From the NCBI RefSeq assembly GCF_036014175.1, contig NZ_CP107917.1:2046001-2110000 (forward strand): 64,000 nucleotides of DNA, written 5' to 3'. Below the pieces are notes generated by a model. It was not told the origin of the DNA. It ran no database searches and was given only the letters and a program-made list of their open reading frames with translations. Numbering within the stretch: the stretch's first letter is position 1; each line of letters begins with the position of its first letter. The DNA is from Streptomyces sp. NBC_00443 (GTDB lineage: Bacteria; Actinomycetota; Actinomycetes; Streptomycetales; Streptomycetaceae). The position numbers were made by a program, and so were the translations under genes. Of the stretch, positions 37,301-49,127 are shown in pieces.

Positions 37301-37583
37301 GGCTGAAGCCCCGGATGCGGGTGGCGTCGTGGTGGTAACCGCCAGGCGCGGCAGTACGGATGGCCTCGCCCCGGGTGTTCTCGGGGCTGAAGGAGAACAT
37401 GCCGAACGGCGTGACGGCGCCCGGGAAGACATTGCCGCCGTTCTTGGTGCCGATGAGTGGATCGACGTACGGGGTGGGGTCCTGGACCAGGCCCGCGGGT
37501 GCGGTGGTCGCCGCGAGGGCGGGGGTGGCGCCGGTGACCGCGAGAAGCGCGGCCAGCAGCAGGGACGTGGGACGGAAGCGCAT
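34314..37583 (-). CDS. secreted GH92 alpha-mannosidase (second copy)
   Basis: Exported GH92 enzyme of 1089 aa. Signal peptide MRFRPTSLLLAALLAVTGA ends near PALAATTAP. The N-terminal beta-sandwich starts at once with YVDPLIGTKNGGNVFPGAVT (diagnostic). The core has FSGWDVYRDQVQLLTLLNPR and PGNDDLGTMSSWYVFSALG. A C-terminal NEW3-like stretch (about 780-870) and a terminal beta-sandwich resembling carbohydrate-binding domains (about 880-1089) follow. It differs from the first copy in domain order and motif subclass, so the two are not a recent duplication. ATG at 37583 has GGAGGAGGGG at 8 bases. Its stop is 4 bp from that of the convergent esterase gene. Confidence 0.9.
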   Translation of the reverse strand: MRFRPTSLLLAALLAVTGATPALAATTAPAGLVQDPTPYVDPLIGTKNGGNVFPGAVTPFGMFSFSPENTRGEAIRTAAPGGYHHDATRIRGFSLTHMSGSGCAGGSGDIPFFPHAGEVTSSPASDTKDAVYASDFSHADETAEPGRYKVRLASGVTADLTATARTGSARFTFPAGKPASLLVRSANSEVGSTDSTVRIDPARRTISGSVTSGNFCGYLDPEGRRAYYTLHFTARFDRAFQATGTWQDDRLDPGSTAASGGTGGFANGGRPVAGKGAGGYVQFAPGTGPVNVKVGISYVSRAGAEANLAAENPPQRSFDAVRDAARRAWRDRLSAIRVGGGTDADRTTFYTALYHSLLHPNVISDTDRRYRGPDGRVHTVSRGHRAQYGTFSGWDVYRDQVQLLTLLNPRVGSDIAQSLYELAEQNGGIWDRWLHGASGTHVMNGDPSPIALAGIRAFGGTDFDLCGALSSLVKAATVPTAQDLSPAGKPVLSVGQRPSLDKYLKHHYMPSVSNAWGGAAETLEMSGADFALSQLASEAGQKDTAAAFTRRSQWWQNNFNIAATPTGGYIANRKADGSWVTGFTPATGNGFVEGTAAQYTWMVQHNPAGLFAAMGGRDAAVKRLDTFFRNTDGSWAFTGSGGDKSELDNEPSINVPYLYAYAGAPYKTQETARAAMRELWSTEPGGIPGNDDLGTMSSWYVFSALGMYPQVPSRAELVLASPLFPRVEIDRPDGNDISLRAEGAAADAPFIRSLKVNGRTSERAWLPASFVRDGGRLDYTLSGTPDPTWGASAAPPSFREGEQPYQIGVGPTTATVAPGGSAKVGIRALSMSGGEGPEVRFRVDAPDGVTATPAEGKVVDGAQEITLSSAAGADQGYHDVEVAVTSGDTSYVQPVPLTVAAPGTLLAAYNNTGLSDDAGDHDEADFDGGGWSYSRQALAGAGLTPGRQGTVGGGLGFTWPDSTSGRPDNVSAAGQVIELADSASQLSFLGSGVNGNQQSRATVTYTDGSADTIDLALTDWTVGGGAGTVQYGNEIVARAAYRNVAGADRDPVDTYVFATRPFSAPAGKTIARVTLPEDGDLHVFTVAVR

Positions 37584-37735
37584 GACGCGACCCCTCCTCC
37601 TTCGGACGGGTCGCGCACCACGGGTCGCACAAGCCGCAGGAAAGTAGCGTGTGCCACGCGTACCACGGAAGAGTGCTTGCGGGCGCGAGGGCACACAGGC
37701 GGGGCACCCGAACGGCTGAGCAGCCCAACTGAGTT

Positions 37736-37793
37736 GACATCGTTGTCCGTTGAGGCGGTAGAGTCATGTGCAGACCAATCGACAACGTTGTCG
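37736..37793. promoter_or_regulatory. paired LacI-type operators upstream of the second GH92 gene
   Basis: CGACAACGTTGTCG (37780-37793) is a perfect 14-bp palindrome, and GACATCGTTGTC (37736-37747) is a one-mismatch copy 45 bp away. The core GACAACGTTGTC is identical to the operator at 21070-21081. Two sites about four helical turns apart suit a tetrameric LacI-family repressor. Confidence 0.65.
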
Positions 37794-37862
37794 CATCGCG
37801 GCATCGCACAAACCACGCACCACCCGGACGGTCCTACTTCCCCCCTTGGGCCCGTCCGGCTC

Positions 37863-37903
37863 GCGGACCCGGTGGATGGCGGCTCAGCATCCACCGGGTC
37901 CGC
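37863..37903 (-). terminator. LPMO terminator
   Basis: GCGGACCCGGTGGATG, 9-base loop, CATCCACCGGGTCCGC: a perfect 16-bp stem about 60 bp beyond the LPMO stop. Between it and the stop lie two GGGGGTCAGGCCCT-like direct repeats of unknown meaning. Confidence 0.75.
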
Positions 37904-37965
37904 CCGGAGCTACGGCCTCGGGGGTCAGGCCCTGGGGGTCAGGCCCTCGGGTCCAGGTTCGGGGG

Positions 37966-39065
37966 TCAGCCCACCCGGCAGGGCAGAGTCGTCGTACTGT
38001 CGCCGCCGGAGCCTGAGACGACGTAGCCGAACGTCGTGCTCTCCCCGGATCGAGGGAGCCGTTCCAGTCGGCGTGGTGGACCATCACGTCCTGGCCGGTG
38101 TAGGTCGCGTTGCCGCTCCAGAGGCTCTCGACCTTCTGGCCGGCCGCGAGCGTCCAGTCGACCATCCAGCCGAGCATCGGGACGTCGCCGCTGTTGGTGA
38201 CGGTCACCTCGGACTGGTAGCCGCCGGACCAGCTGCCGGTCGTGCGGCGGGTGGCGGAGCACTCGCCGGGCACCGGATCGGTCGGGTTGCCGGGCTCCTT
38301 GATGCCGGTCACCTCGCCGTTGCCGCCGTCGAAGACGATGTCGGAGCATGAGTAGAAGGTCTCCGCGCTGTCCGAGCGCTGCCAGACCATATAGACGAGG
38401 TGACGGCCGGACTTGTTCGCCGGAAGCTGCCCGCTCCAGGAGTAGTTGGCCTCGACCGTGCCCGGGGAGCCGTTGAGCGGCGGGTGGTCGACGCTCAGGA
38501 AGGGCCGCTCCTCCATGTCGTCCCAGGTGAGGGGCTGGGTCGGGTCGAAGCCGTCCTTGGTGATGTAGACGTGGAACCACCCGGGGTGCGCCGCCCAGGC
38601 GTTGTAGGAGAAGTCGACCGTCGCACCCGAGGTGAGGTGGGTGAGCGGCCAGTCCTTGCTCGGTGTGTTGAAGCCGGTGAAGTTGGTGTTGCCGCCGCTG
38701 CACAGCTCGCCGTCGGGCACGAAGCCGCGGGTGCGGCCGGCGCCGTCGGAGCGCAACACCGAGAACCAGTTGTAGAACGGCGTGGTGCCGCTGACCTGCT
38801 GGGCCGCCCGGCAGGCCGGATTCACGGGCTTGATCTCACCGGTGTCGGTCAGGCCGTCCTGCCAGCACAGGAAGGTGCGGCTGCCCGGCTTCATGGGCGT
38901 GCCGTGAGCCTCGGCCTCGCCGCCGGCGCTCATGACCAGGGCCACGGCCGGGATGGTCGCGAGCAGGGAGACCAGGACGAGGAAGAGGGCTCTGGCGCGG
39001 GTGGGGAGAGTTAATCGGCGGGGCGGCGGGGTGGTAGCCCCCGAGCCATTTGTTGTCAGGATCAT
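37966..39065 (-). pseudogene. AA10 lytic polysaccharide monooxygenase with CBM2, frameshifted near the C-terminus
   Basis: Secreted copper monooxygenase, about 366 aa if intact. Signal peptide ends AEAHGTPMKPGSRTF, exposing the N-terminal His of the copper brace. The second His is in NAWAAHPGWFHVYI, and SCSDIVFDGGNGEVTGI is typical of cellulose-active AA10. A Pro-rich linker leads to a family 2 carbohydrate-binding module (TTGSWSGGYQSEVTVTNSGD, GWMVDWTLAAGQKVESLW). The frame breaks after DWNGSLDPG at the C run 38043-38046. One more base continues ESTTFGYVVSGSGG to PCRVG and a stop at 37966. There is one TTA leucine codon (39012-39014) in the leader, so translation should depend on the bldA tRNA. 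A CebR-type box lies upstream. Confidence 0.85.
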
Positions 39066-39185
39066 GACATTCGAGTCCGTTCCTTGAGGTACGGGCCGTG
39101 GGGATGCGTGCGGGGATGAATGGCTGCCGCATGCGGTCGCGCGGGGCGGGAGCGGTCCGGGCGGCGGGTTCCGGTCCACCGCGGG

Positions 39186-39199
39186 TGGGAGCGCTCCCA
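39186..39199. promoter_or_regulatory. CebR box upstream of the LPMO gene
   Basis: TGGGAGCGCTCCCA is an exact match to the 14-bp palindrome bound by CebR, the LacI-family repressor of cellulose and cellobiose utilisation genes in Streptomyces (released by cello-oligosaccharides). It lies 121-134 bp before the LPMO start. Confidence 0.85.
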
Positions 39200-39297
39200 C
39201 CCCGTCTGTTGCGGAAGGTAGCGCCGTGGGGCGTGGTTGTAAACGCCTGTGGCGACCGTCCATGGCGTGCCAATGGAGTTCGCATCCCCCGGCTCCC

Positions 39298-39529
39298 GCC
39301 AGGACGACCGCGCGCGTACGCAAGCCCGCGCTCTTCCCGGCGCACAAGGTCCCGTACTACTGGCGCGTGGAACTGGACCGGGACCAGAAGCTCGCGTGCA
39401 CGAGTACTGGCTCACGCGGACAGCCTTTCCCGCTTCCCCGCGCCGTCGCATCCGGTGCACCACGACAAGCTCGTCACCGAGTTGCCGTTCCCGATCGAGA
39501 CCGACCTGGACGCGCTCGTAGGGTTCTGA
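39298..39529 (+). pseudogene. decayed Uma2-family endonuclease C-terminus
   Basis: Three short frames in succession spell the end of a Uma2 (DUF820) protein: VRKPALFPAHKVPYYWRVEL (39316 onward), then EARVHEYWLTRTAF, then HPVHHDKLVTELPFPIETDL ending at a stop at 39527-39529. Uma2 proteins are restriction-endonuclease-fold proteins, abundant and often degenerate in Streptomyces. The N-terminal two thirds are absent and at least two frameshifts separate the pieces, so this is a true remnant. Confidence 0.55.
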
Positions 39530-39552
39530 CCTCGCCGGATACCGTCCAGCGA

Positions 39553-39575
39553 GGCCGTCCACCGATTGGACGGCC
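39553..39575. terminator. small inverted repeat upstream of the phosphatase gene
   Basis: GGCCGTCCA, CCGAT loop, TGGACGGCC: a perfect 9-bp stem, 24 bp after the Uma2 remnant stop and 38 bp before the phosphatase start. Probably the old terminator of the Uma2 gene. Confidence 0.5.
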
Positions 39576-39612
39576 ATAGCCACCAAGCATTACCGATGCT
39601 AAAAATGCCCGC

Positions 39613-42312
39613 ATGGCGGAGCGTTTCGCCCATTTTGCGCGCCACTCCCTGAGGTCACTGATCGGCAAGAGCCCCCGTAGCGTCGCCGGACAGGTTTTCG
39701 TGCTGCAGGTGGCGCTCGTCGTGCTGCTCGTGGTCAGCGCCGTCGTCGCGCTGGTGCTGCAGTCGGACCGGGACACCCATGCGGAGGCCAAGCGCCGCGC
39801 CGTCGCCGTCGCGCAGACCTTCGCGCATGCTCCGGGCGTAGAGGCGTCGCTGCAGGCCGCCGACCCGTCGAGCGCCCTGCAGCCGCTCACCGAAGCGGGA
39901 CGCCGGGCGGCGGGCGTCGACTTCATCGTGGTCATGGACACCGACGGCATCCGCTACACCCACCCCATCCCGGACCGGATCGGCGAGCGGTTCGTGGGCC
40001 GGATCGAGCCGTCGCTGGCCGGGGAGGTCTACACCGAGAGCGTCCAGGGCCCGCTGGGTCACGAGGTACAGGCGACGGTTCCCGTCCACGCCGCCGACGG
40101 CAGGGTGACCGCCCTCGTCTCCTCCGGCATGAAGGTCGAGAACGTGACCAGCCAGGTGCACCGGCAACTGCCGATCATCCTGGGCGCAGGGGCCGGCGCG
40201 CTCGTGGTGTCGACCGGCGGGATGGCGCTGGTGGGCAGGCGGCTGCGACGGCAGACCCACAGCCTGGCGCCGGACGAGATGAGCCGCATGTACGAGCACC
40301 ACGACGCGGTGCTGCACTCCGTGCGGGAAGGGGTGCTCATCGTCGGTGCCGACGGGCTGCTGATCCTCGCCAACGACGAGGCCAGACGGCTGCTGGAGCT
40401 GCCCTCCGACGCCGAGGGGCGGCACGTCCGGGAGCTCTCCGGCCTCGATCCCGAAACGGCGGCACTGCTCGTGTCCGGGCGCGAGGCCACCGACGAGGTG
40501 CACATCGCCGGGGGACGCCTGCTGGCGGTCAGCCAGCGGACCACGGATCGCGACGGAGGCCCCAGGGGCACCGTGGTGACACTCCGCGACACCACGGAGC
40601 TCCAGGCGGTGTCCGGCAGGGCGCAGCTCGCCCGTGAGCGGCTGGATCTGCTGTACGACGCGGGACTGGGCATCGGCACCACCCTCGACGTGATCCGCAC
40701 GGCCGACGAACTCGCGCAGGTCGCCGTCCCCCGCTTCGCCGACTTCGTCACCGTGGACCTGGCCGATGGCGTCGTGCACGGCGACGAGCCGAGTCCCACG
40801 GCGACGGACATACGACGCGTCACCGTGCGCGGCATCCGCGACGACCATCCGCTCTACGAAGAGGGCCGGCTGATCGACTTCCTGCCCTCGACCCCCCAGG
40901 GACGCGGCTACGGCACCGGCCGCTCCGAGCTGGTGACCGACCTGTCGACCGCGACGGACTGGCACGAACAGGACCGGGAACGCACCCGGGACATCCTCGA
41001 CTACGGAATCCAGTCGTTCATCACCGCCCCGATCCAGGCCCGCGGGGTCGTGCTGGGCATGGCCAACTTCTGGCGCACCAAGCTGCACGACCCCTTCGAC
41101 GAGGAGGACCTGTCGCTGGCGGAGGAGCTGGTGGCCCGGGCCGCCGTCAGCATCGACAACGCCCGCCGGTACACCCGCGAGCACGCCCTGGCGGTCACCC
41201 TCCAGCGCAGCCTGTTGCCGCGGGCCCTGCCCGAGCAGAGCGCCCTCGACGTCGGCCACCGCTACATCCCGGCGCAGTCGGGTGTCAGCGGTGACTGGTT
41301 CGACGTGATTCCGCTGCCGGGGAGCCGGGTGGCGCTGGTCGTCGGCGATGTGGTCGGCCACGGCCTGCACGCCGCCGCCACGATGGGACGGCTGCGTACC
41401 GCGGTCCACAACTTCTCCACGCTGGACCTGCCGCCCGACGAGCTGCTGAGCCATCTGGACGACCTGGTGGGCCGTATCGACCAGGACGAGTCCTCCAGCG
41501 CGGAGACGGTCGCGGAGATCGTGGGCGCCACATGCCTGTACGCGATCTACGACCCCACGAGGCGCCGCTGCGTCATGGCGCGAGCGGGGCATCTGGCGCC
41601 GGCGCTGGTCCACCGCGACGGCAGTGTGATCTTCCCCGAACTGCCGGCCGGGCCGCCCCTCGGCCTAGGCGGGATGCCGTTCCAGACGGCCGAGCTGGAC
41701 CTCGACGAGGGCTCCCAGCTCGTCCTGTACACCGACGGCCTCGTGGAGGACCGCGCACGCGACCTGGACGTGGGTATGGAGCTGCTGCGCAAGGCGCTGA
41801 CGGGCCACCCCGACCGGCCGCCGGAGGAGAGCTGCCAGGCCGTGCTGGACGAACTACTGCCCGGACGGCCCAAGGACGACGTCGCTCTCCTCATCGCGCG
41901 CACTCGGGCGCTGCCGCCGGACCGGGTCGTCGAATGGGACGTGCCACGCGATCCGGCCGCCGTGTCGGGGATGCGCGAAGCCGTGTCCGGGAAGCTCGCG
42001 CAGTGGGGCCTGTCCGAGTTGGACTTCGCGACGGAACTCGTGCTGAGCGAGCTGGTCACCAACGCCATCCGCTACGGCTGCGGGCCGATCCACGTGCGGC
42101 TGATCCGCGACCGCACGCTGATCTGCGAGGTGGCCGACGGCAGCAGCACCTCCCCGCATCTGCGCTACGCCGCGACGACCGACGAGGGGGGCCGGGGCCT
42201 GTTCCTGGTCTCGCAGATGACCGAGCGCTGGGGCACCCGGTACACCCCGCAGGGCAAGGTGATCTGGGCCGAACAGGCGCTGCCGGAGATCGACCCGGAG
42301 GGCATGGACTAG
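39613..42312 (+). CDS. SpoIIE-type PP2C phosphatase with Cache, PAS, GAF and anti-sigma kinase-like ATPase domains
   Basis: Membrane multi-sensor of 899 aa. Two helices (about 28-50 and 187-208) bracket an extracytoplasmic sensor of about 135 residues (DTDGIRYTHPIPDRIGERFV, single Cache type). Inside follow PAS (230-330, VREGVLIVGADGLLILANDE), GAF (345-515), the PP2C/SpoIIE core (540-745: SGDWFDVIPLPG, VVGDVVGHGLHAAATMGRLR, LVLYTDGLVEDRA, PKDDVALLIART), and an HATPase_c_2 domain (765-890: LSELVTNAIRYG, EGGRGLFLVSQM). Such proteins dephosphorylate anti-anti-sigma factors, and the ATPase module can act as an RsbW-like kinase. All metal-binding Asp motifs are present. The partner STAS protein is not nearby. 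The 3' end overlaps the convergent kinase gene. Confidence 0.9.
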   Translation: MAERFAHFARHSLRSLIGKSPRSVAGQVFVLQVALVVLLVVSAVVALVLQSDRDTHAEAKRRAVAVAQTFAHAPGVEASLQAADPSSALQPLTEAGRRAAGVDFIVVMDTDGIRYTHPIPDRIGERFVGRIEPSLAGEVYTESVQGPLGHEVQATVPVHAADGRVTALVSSGMKVENVTSQVHRQLPIILGAGAGALVVSTGGMALVGRRLRRQTHSLAPDEMSRMYEHHDAVLHSVREGVLIVGADGLLILANDEARRLLELPSDAEGRHVRELSGLDPETAALLVSGREATDEVHIAGGRLLAVSQRTTDRDGGPRGTVVTLRDTTELQAVSGRAQLARERLDLLYDAGLGIGTTLDVIRTADELAQVAVPRFADFVTVDLADGVVHGDEPSPTATDIRRVTVRGIRDDHPLYEEGRLIDFLPSTPQGRGYGTGRSELVTDLSTATDWHEQDRERTRDILDYGIQSFITAPIQARGVVLGMANFWRTKLHDPFDEEDLSLAEELVARAAVSIDNARRYTREHALAVTLQRSLLPRALPEQSALDVGHRYIPAQSGVSGDWFDVIPLPGSRVALVVGDVVGHGLHAAATMGRLRTAVHNFSTLDLPPDELLSHLDDLVGRIDQDESSSAETVAEIVGATCLYAIYDPTRRRCVMARAGHLAPALVHRDGSVIFPELPAGPPLGLGGMPFQTAELDLDEGSQLVLYTDGLVEDRARDLDVGMELLRKALTGHPDRPPEESCQAVLDELLPGRPKDDVALLIARTRALPPDRVVEWDVPRDPAAVSGMREAVSGKLAQWGLSELDFATELVLSELVTNAIRYGCGPIHVRLIRDRTLICEVADGSSTSPHLRYAATTDEGGRGLFLVSQMTERWGTRYTPQGKVIWAEQALPEIDPEGMD

Positions 42313-43889
42313 CTCCGCGCCGGGGGCGGGCCGCGCAGAGGGCGGGAAGCGCTGCCGGGGCGGACGGGTCCGACACCGTGGCCGGCTGCGGTGGCTCGGC
42401 GCCCGCTGGCGGCAGTTCGATCGTGAACTGCGTACGGCCCGGCTCGCTCTGCACGTCGATACGGCCGCCGTGCGCGGACACGATCGCCGCCGCGATGGCG
42501 AGGCCGAGACCGGAGCCGCCGTTGCGCGGGCCGCCGCGGGCCCGGGAGGTGTCGGCGCGGGTGAAGCGGTCGAAGACCTGCGGGAGGAGGCCGGGCGGGA
42601 TGCCCGGCCCGTCGTCCCGGACCCGGATCGCACAGCGGCCGGCGCCGGTCTCGACGGAGGCGAGAACCGTCGTGCCCGGCGGGGTGTGGACCCGTGCGTT
42701 GGACAGCAGGCCCGCCACCACCTGATGCAGCCGGGTCGCGTCGCCCAGGACCAACGGGGCCTCGTCGAGGCGGAGTTCGAGCTGCCAGTCATGCTCTCCC
42801 CGGCGGCCCGCGCATCCCACACGGCCTCCGCGACCAGCGCCGCCACATCCACCTCGGCCAACTGCAGGGGACGGCCCTCGTCCAGCCGGGCCAGCAGCAG
42901 CAGATCCTCCACCAGGCCCGTCATCCGGGCCGACTCGGCCGAGACGCGGCGCCAGGCGAGCATCGGCTCGATCCGGTCGGTGCCGCGGTTCATGAGTTCG
43001 GCGTACCCGGCGATCGAGGCGAGCGGGGTGCGCAGTTCGTGGCTGGCGTCGGCGAGGAAGCGGCGCATGCGTTCCTCGGTGCGCCGGCGGGCGGTGAGGG
43101 AGGACTCGACGTGGTCGATCATGCGGTTGAGGGCGGCGCCGACCTGTCCGGCCTCGCTGGCGGGGTCGGTGTCCCGGGCCGGCACGCGGGTGAGGCCGGT
43201 GACCTCGCCACGGTCGAGCGCGGCGCGGGAGACCTCGGCGGCGGTGGCGGCGACCCGGCCGAGGGGCGCAGCTGGCGTCGTATGACCACCGTGCAGACGC
43301 AGCCCGCCACGAAGAGCACGGCCACCGCGACGGCGGCCTCGGCGACGACCAGTCCGCCGATCATGCCCTGGACATCGTCCATGGGCAGTCCGGCGAGGAC
43401 ACGGACGCCGCCGCTTTCGACGGCGGTGAGCCGGTAGGTGCCGAGCCCCGGCACGGTCCGGGTGTGTTTGGAGCCGTCCGCCGTGATGTTCGCCAGAGCG
43501 GCGGTCTGCGCGGCCGTAAGCCTCTTCGGAGCAGGGTCCCGGCTGACGACCTCGGCGGCGACGATCCTGCCGTCCTCGTCGAGGCGGGCGGCGAGCATGC
43601 CGGTGGCGTGGCCCTTCTCGTTGAGGAAGCCCAGGTCTTGCTCGATCTGCGGGTGCAGCGAGGCCCCGCCCAGGCTGCGCGAGGCGGCCGCCGCGACCCG
43701 GCCGTCCAAGTCGCCCATGAGGTAGGCGCGTTGGACGAAGGCGGTGGTGAGCCCCATCGTGGCGCAGACGAGGACGAGGGTGGCGCTGATGAACACGAGC
43801 AGGCGGGTGCGCAGCGAGCGGGTACGCAGCCGTGGGCGAGGCACGGAGGTCCGCTCCCGCGGTCGGGGGCGACGCGGGCGCAGGCTCAT
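42309..43889 (-). pseudogene. sensor histidine kinase, broken by single-base deletions
   Basis: HAMP-containing transmembrane sensor kinase, about 527 aa if intact. ATG at 43889 overlaps the stop of the response-regulator remnant (ATGA). Frame 1 covers the basic N-terminus, TM1 (TRLLVFISATLVLVCATMGL), the sensor loop and TM2, and breaks at the G run 43263-43266. Frame 2 has HAMP and the dimerisation box LADASHELRTPLASIAGYAE and breaks at the C run 42798-42801. Frame 3 has the ATPase boxes LLSNARVHTPPG, RDDGPGIPP and GGSGLGLAIAAAIVSAHGG. A third deletion before 42320 would bring it to a stop at 42309. Each break is cured by one extra G/C, so the gene may be intact in the organism. Its regulator, however, is truly truncated. 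Confidence 0.75.
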
Positions 43890-44077
43890 CTCCCGTCCTC
43901 CACCGGCCGGATGGCGTAGCCGAGGCCGCGCGCGGTGTGGATCAACGGCGCCCGGCGCAGCAGTCCGCGCAGCACCTGGAGGCCGTCCAGGTCGGGCAGC
44001 ATCCCGTCGAGCACTACGGCGTGCGGTGCGCGGCCGCGCGGGATCTTCAGCGCGTTCTGCCCTGCGGTGCCAGTCAT
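43886..44077 (-). pseudogene. response-regulator remnant with large internal deletion
   Basis: A 63-aa frame joins the phospho-acceptor segment of an OmpR-type receiver (PHAVVLDGMLPDLDGLQVLR) directly to the last strand of an OmpR winged helix (LIHTARGLGYAIRP). The N-terminal strand with the acidic pair, the rest of the receiver and most of the DNA-binding domain are missing, about 170 residues in all. The frame is preserved and the stop still overlaps the kinase start. It cannot bind DNA as an OmpR protein would. This is a genuine deletion, unlike the single-base frameshifts nearby. Confidence 0.75.
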
Positions 44078-44167
44078 GTCCGGATCGTGTCCCGGTCCGC
44101 TGAGGGAAGGCTGTGTTCCACCTGAGGGTGGGTGATGACCTGGGGTTTCCCGGCGCGGACATGGCGA

Positions 44168-44201
44168 AGGGCCGCACCCCCGTCGCCGGGGATGCGGCCC
44201 T
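44168..44201 (-). terminator. aconitase terminator
   Basis: AGGGCCGCA and TGCGGCCCT arms with additional CCCCG/CGGGG pairing inside, 45 bp after the aconitase stop. Confidence 0.75.
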
Positions 44202-44245
44202 CTACAGGCTTCTCAACTGCCCTGCCGTACCGCTTGCTTGACCGC

Positions 44246-47014
<2,769 letters not shown>

Positions 47015-47031
47015 CTACTTGGCCGATCCGC

Positions 47032-47050
47032 TAAGGTAAGGCTAAGTTAG
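47032..47050. promoter_or_regulatory. iron-box-like sequence (DmdR/IdeR type) upstream of aconitase
   Basis: TAAGGTAAGGCTAAGTTAG agrees at 14 of 19 positions with the DtxR/IdeR/DmdR consensus TTAGGTTAGGCTAACCTAA. It lies 69 bp before the aconitase start in an otherwise GC-rich gap. Control of an Fe-S enzyme by iron is sensible, but DmdR binding here is an inference. Confidence 0.5.
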
Positions 47051-47105
47051 GTAACCCTTACCGTCAGACCGGTGGCGCCGCGCGGCTGCGGTGCACCTCG
47101 GCAGA

Positions 47106-47123
47106 TATCTCGATGTCGAGATA
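47106..47123. promoter_or_regulatory. 18-bp inverted repeat in the acnA-argG divergent region
   Basis: TATCTCGA-TG-TCGAGATA, perfect 8-bp arms. AT-rich for this genome and situated midway between the two divergent starts, so it is a candidate operator for either gene. I do not recognise the cognate regulator with confidence. Confidence 0.5.
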
Positions 47124-47198
47124 ACTCTAGTACATGGGGCCGGGATGGTCATGCCCAGGGCTTCGGCATGCCTCCTTTTCCTGGGTTTCACAGGCCCC

Positions 47199-48681
<1,483 letters not shown>

Positions 48682-48738
48682 TCGAGCACGGACGGATCGG
48701 GCACGGACCGATCCGGCACGAGGGAACGGACCACCGGG

Positions 48739-48775
48739 AAGGCCGGCTGGGCGCTGTGTGCGCCTAGCCGGCCTT
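48739..48775 (+). terminator. argG terminator
   Basis: AAGGCCGGCT and AGCCGGCCTT arms enclosing GGGCGC/GCGCCT pairing and a short loop, then TTC. A weaker dyad (GGATCGG/CCGATCC) precedes it about 50 bp after the stop. Confidence 0.75.
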
Positions 48776-48864
48776 TCGCTGCCCCGCTCTTTCCGACATG
48801 CCATCAGTTCGCCAAGTCGGGGTAACCGAGAGGTACGCATCACGACCCCGAAAGGGAGGCGTCC

Positions 48865-49062
48865 ATGCCCCTCACATTCCGCAAGAGTTTTCGGATCCTG
48901 CCCGGTGTACGGCTGAACATCAACCGGCACTCCTGGTCCCTCACCACCGGTGGCAAGCACGGGCCGCGCCGCACACACAGCAGCACCGGACGTCGTACGA
49001 CATCGATGGATTTGCCCGGACCTTTCGGGTGGCGCCGCACCCGTAACGCCAGGCGGCGTTGA
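48865..49062 (+). CDS. small DUF4236-domain protein
   Basis: Protein of 65 aa beginning TFRKSFRILPGVRLNINRHS, the characteristic opening of DUF4236 proteins ((F)RKSF...PGVRLN...). The rest is basic (GPRRTHSSTGRRTT, GWRRTRNARRR). Many Streptomyces genomes carry single-domain versions of about this length, of unknown function. ATG at 48865 has AGGGAGG at 6 bases. It lies between argG and the XRE-MurA gene without shared signals. Confidence 0.75.
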   Translation: MPLTFRKSFRILPGVRLNINRHSWSLTTGGKHGPRRTHSSTGRRTTSMDLPGPFGWRRTRNARRR

Positions 49063-49099
49063 CGGCCCATCACCCGAATGGACCCCCCTGGGATGTCTC

Positions 49100-49115
49100 A
49101 TCTCATATCTGAGAT
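49100..49115. promoter_or_regulatory. inverted repeat before the XRE-MurA gene
   Basis: ATCTCA-TATC-TGAGAT, perfect 6-bp arms, 12 bp before the start codon. Possible autoregulatory site for the XRE domain that the gene encodes. Confidence 0.45.
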
Positions 49116-49127
49116 AGCCTCAACCTC

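Noticed and set aside
37911..37965. GGGGGTCAGGCCCT-like direct repeats downstream of the LPMO gene as a mobile-element end or attachment site
   Set aside because: Only two or three short degenerate copies, no integrase or tRNA nearby; more likely low-complexity sequence by the terminator.
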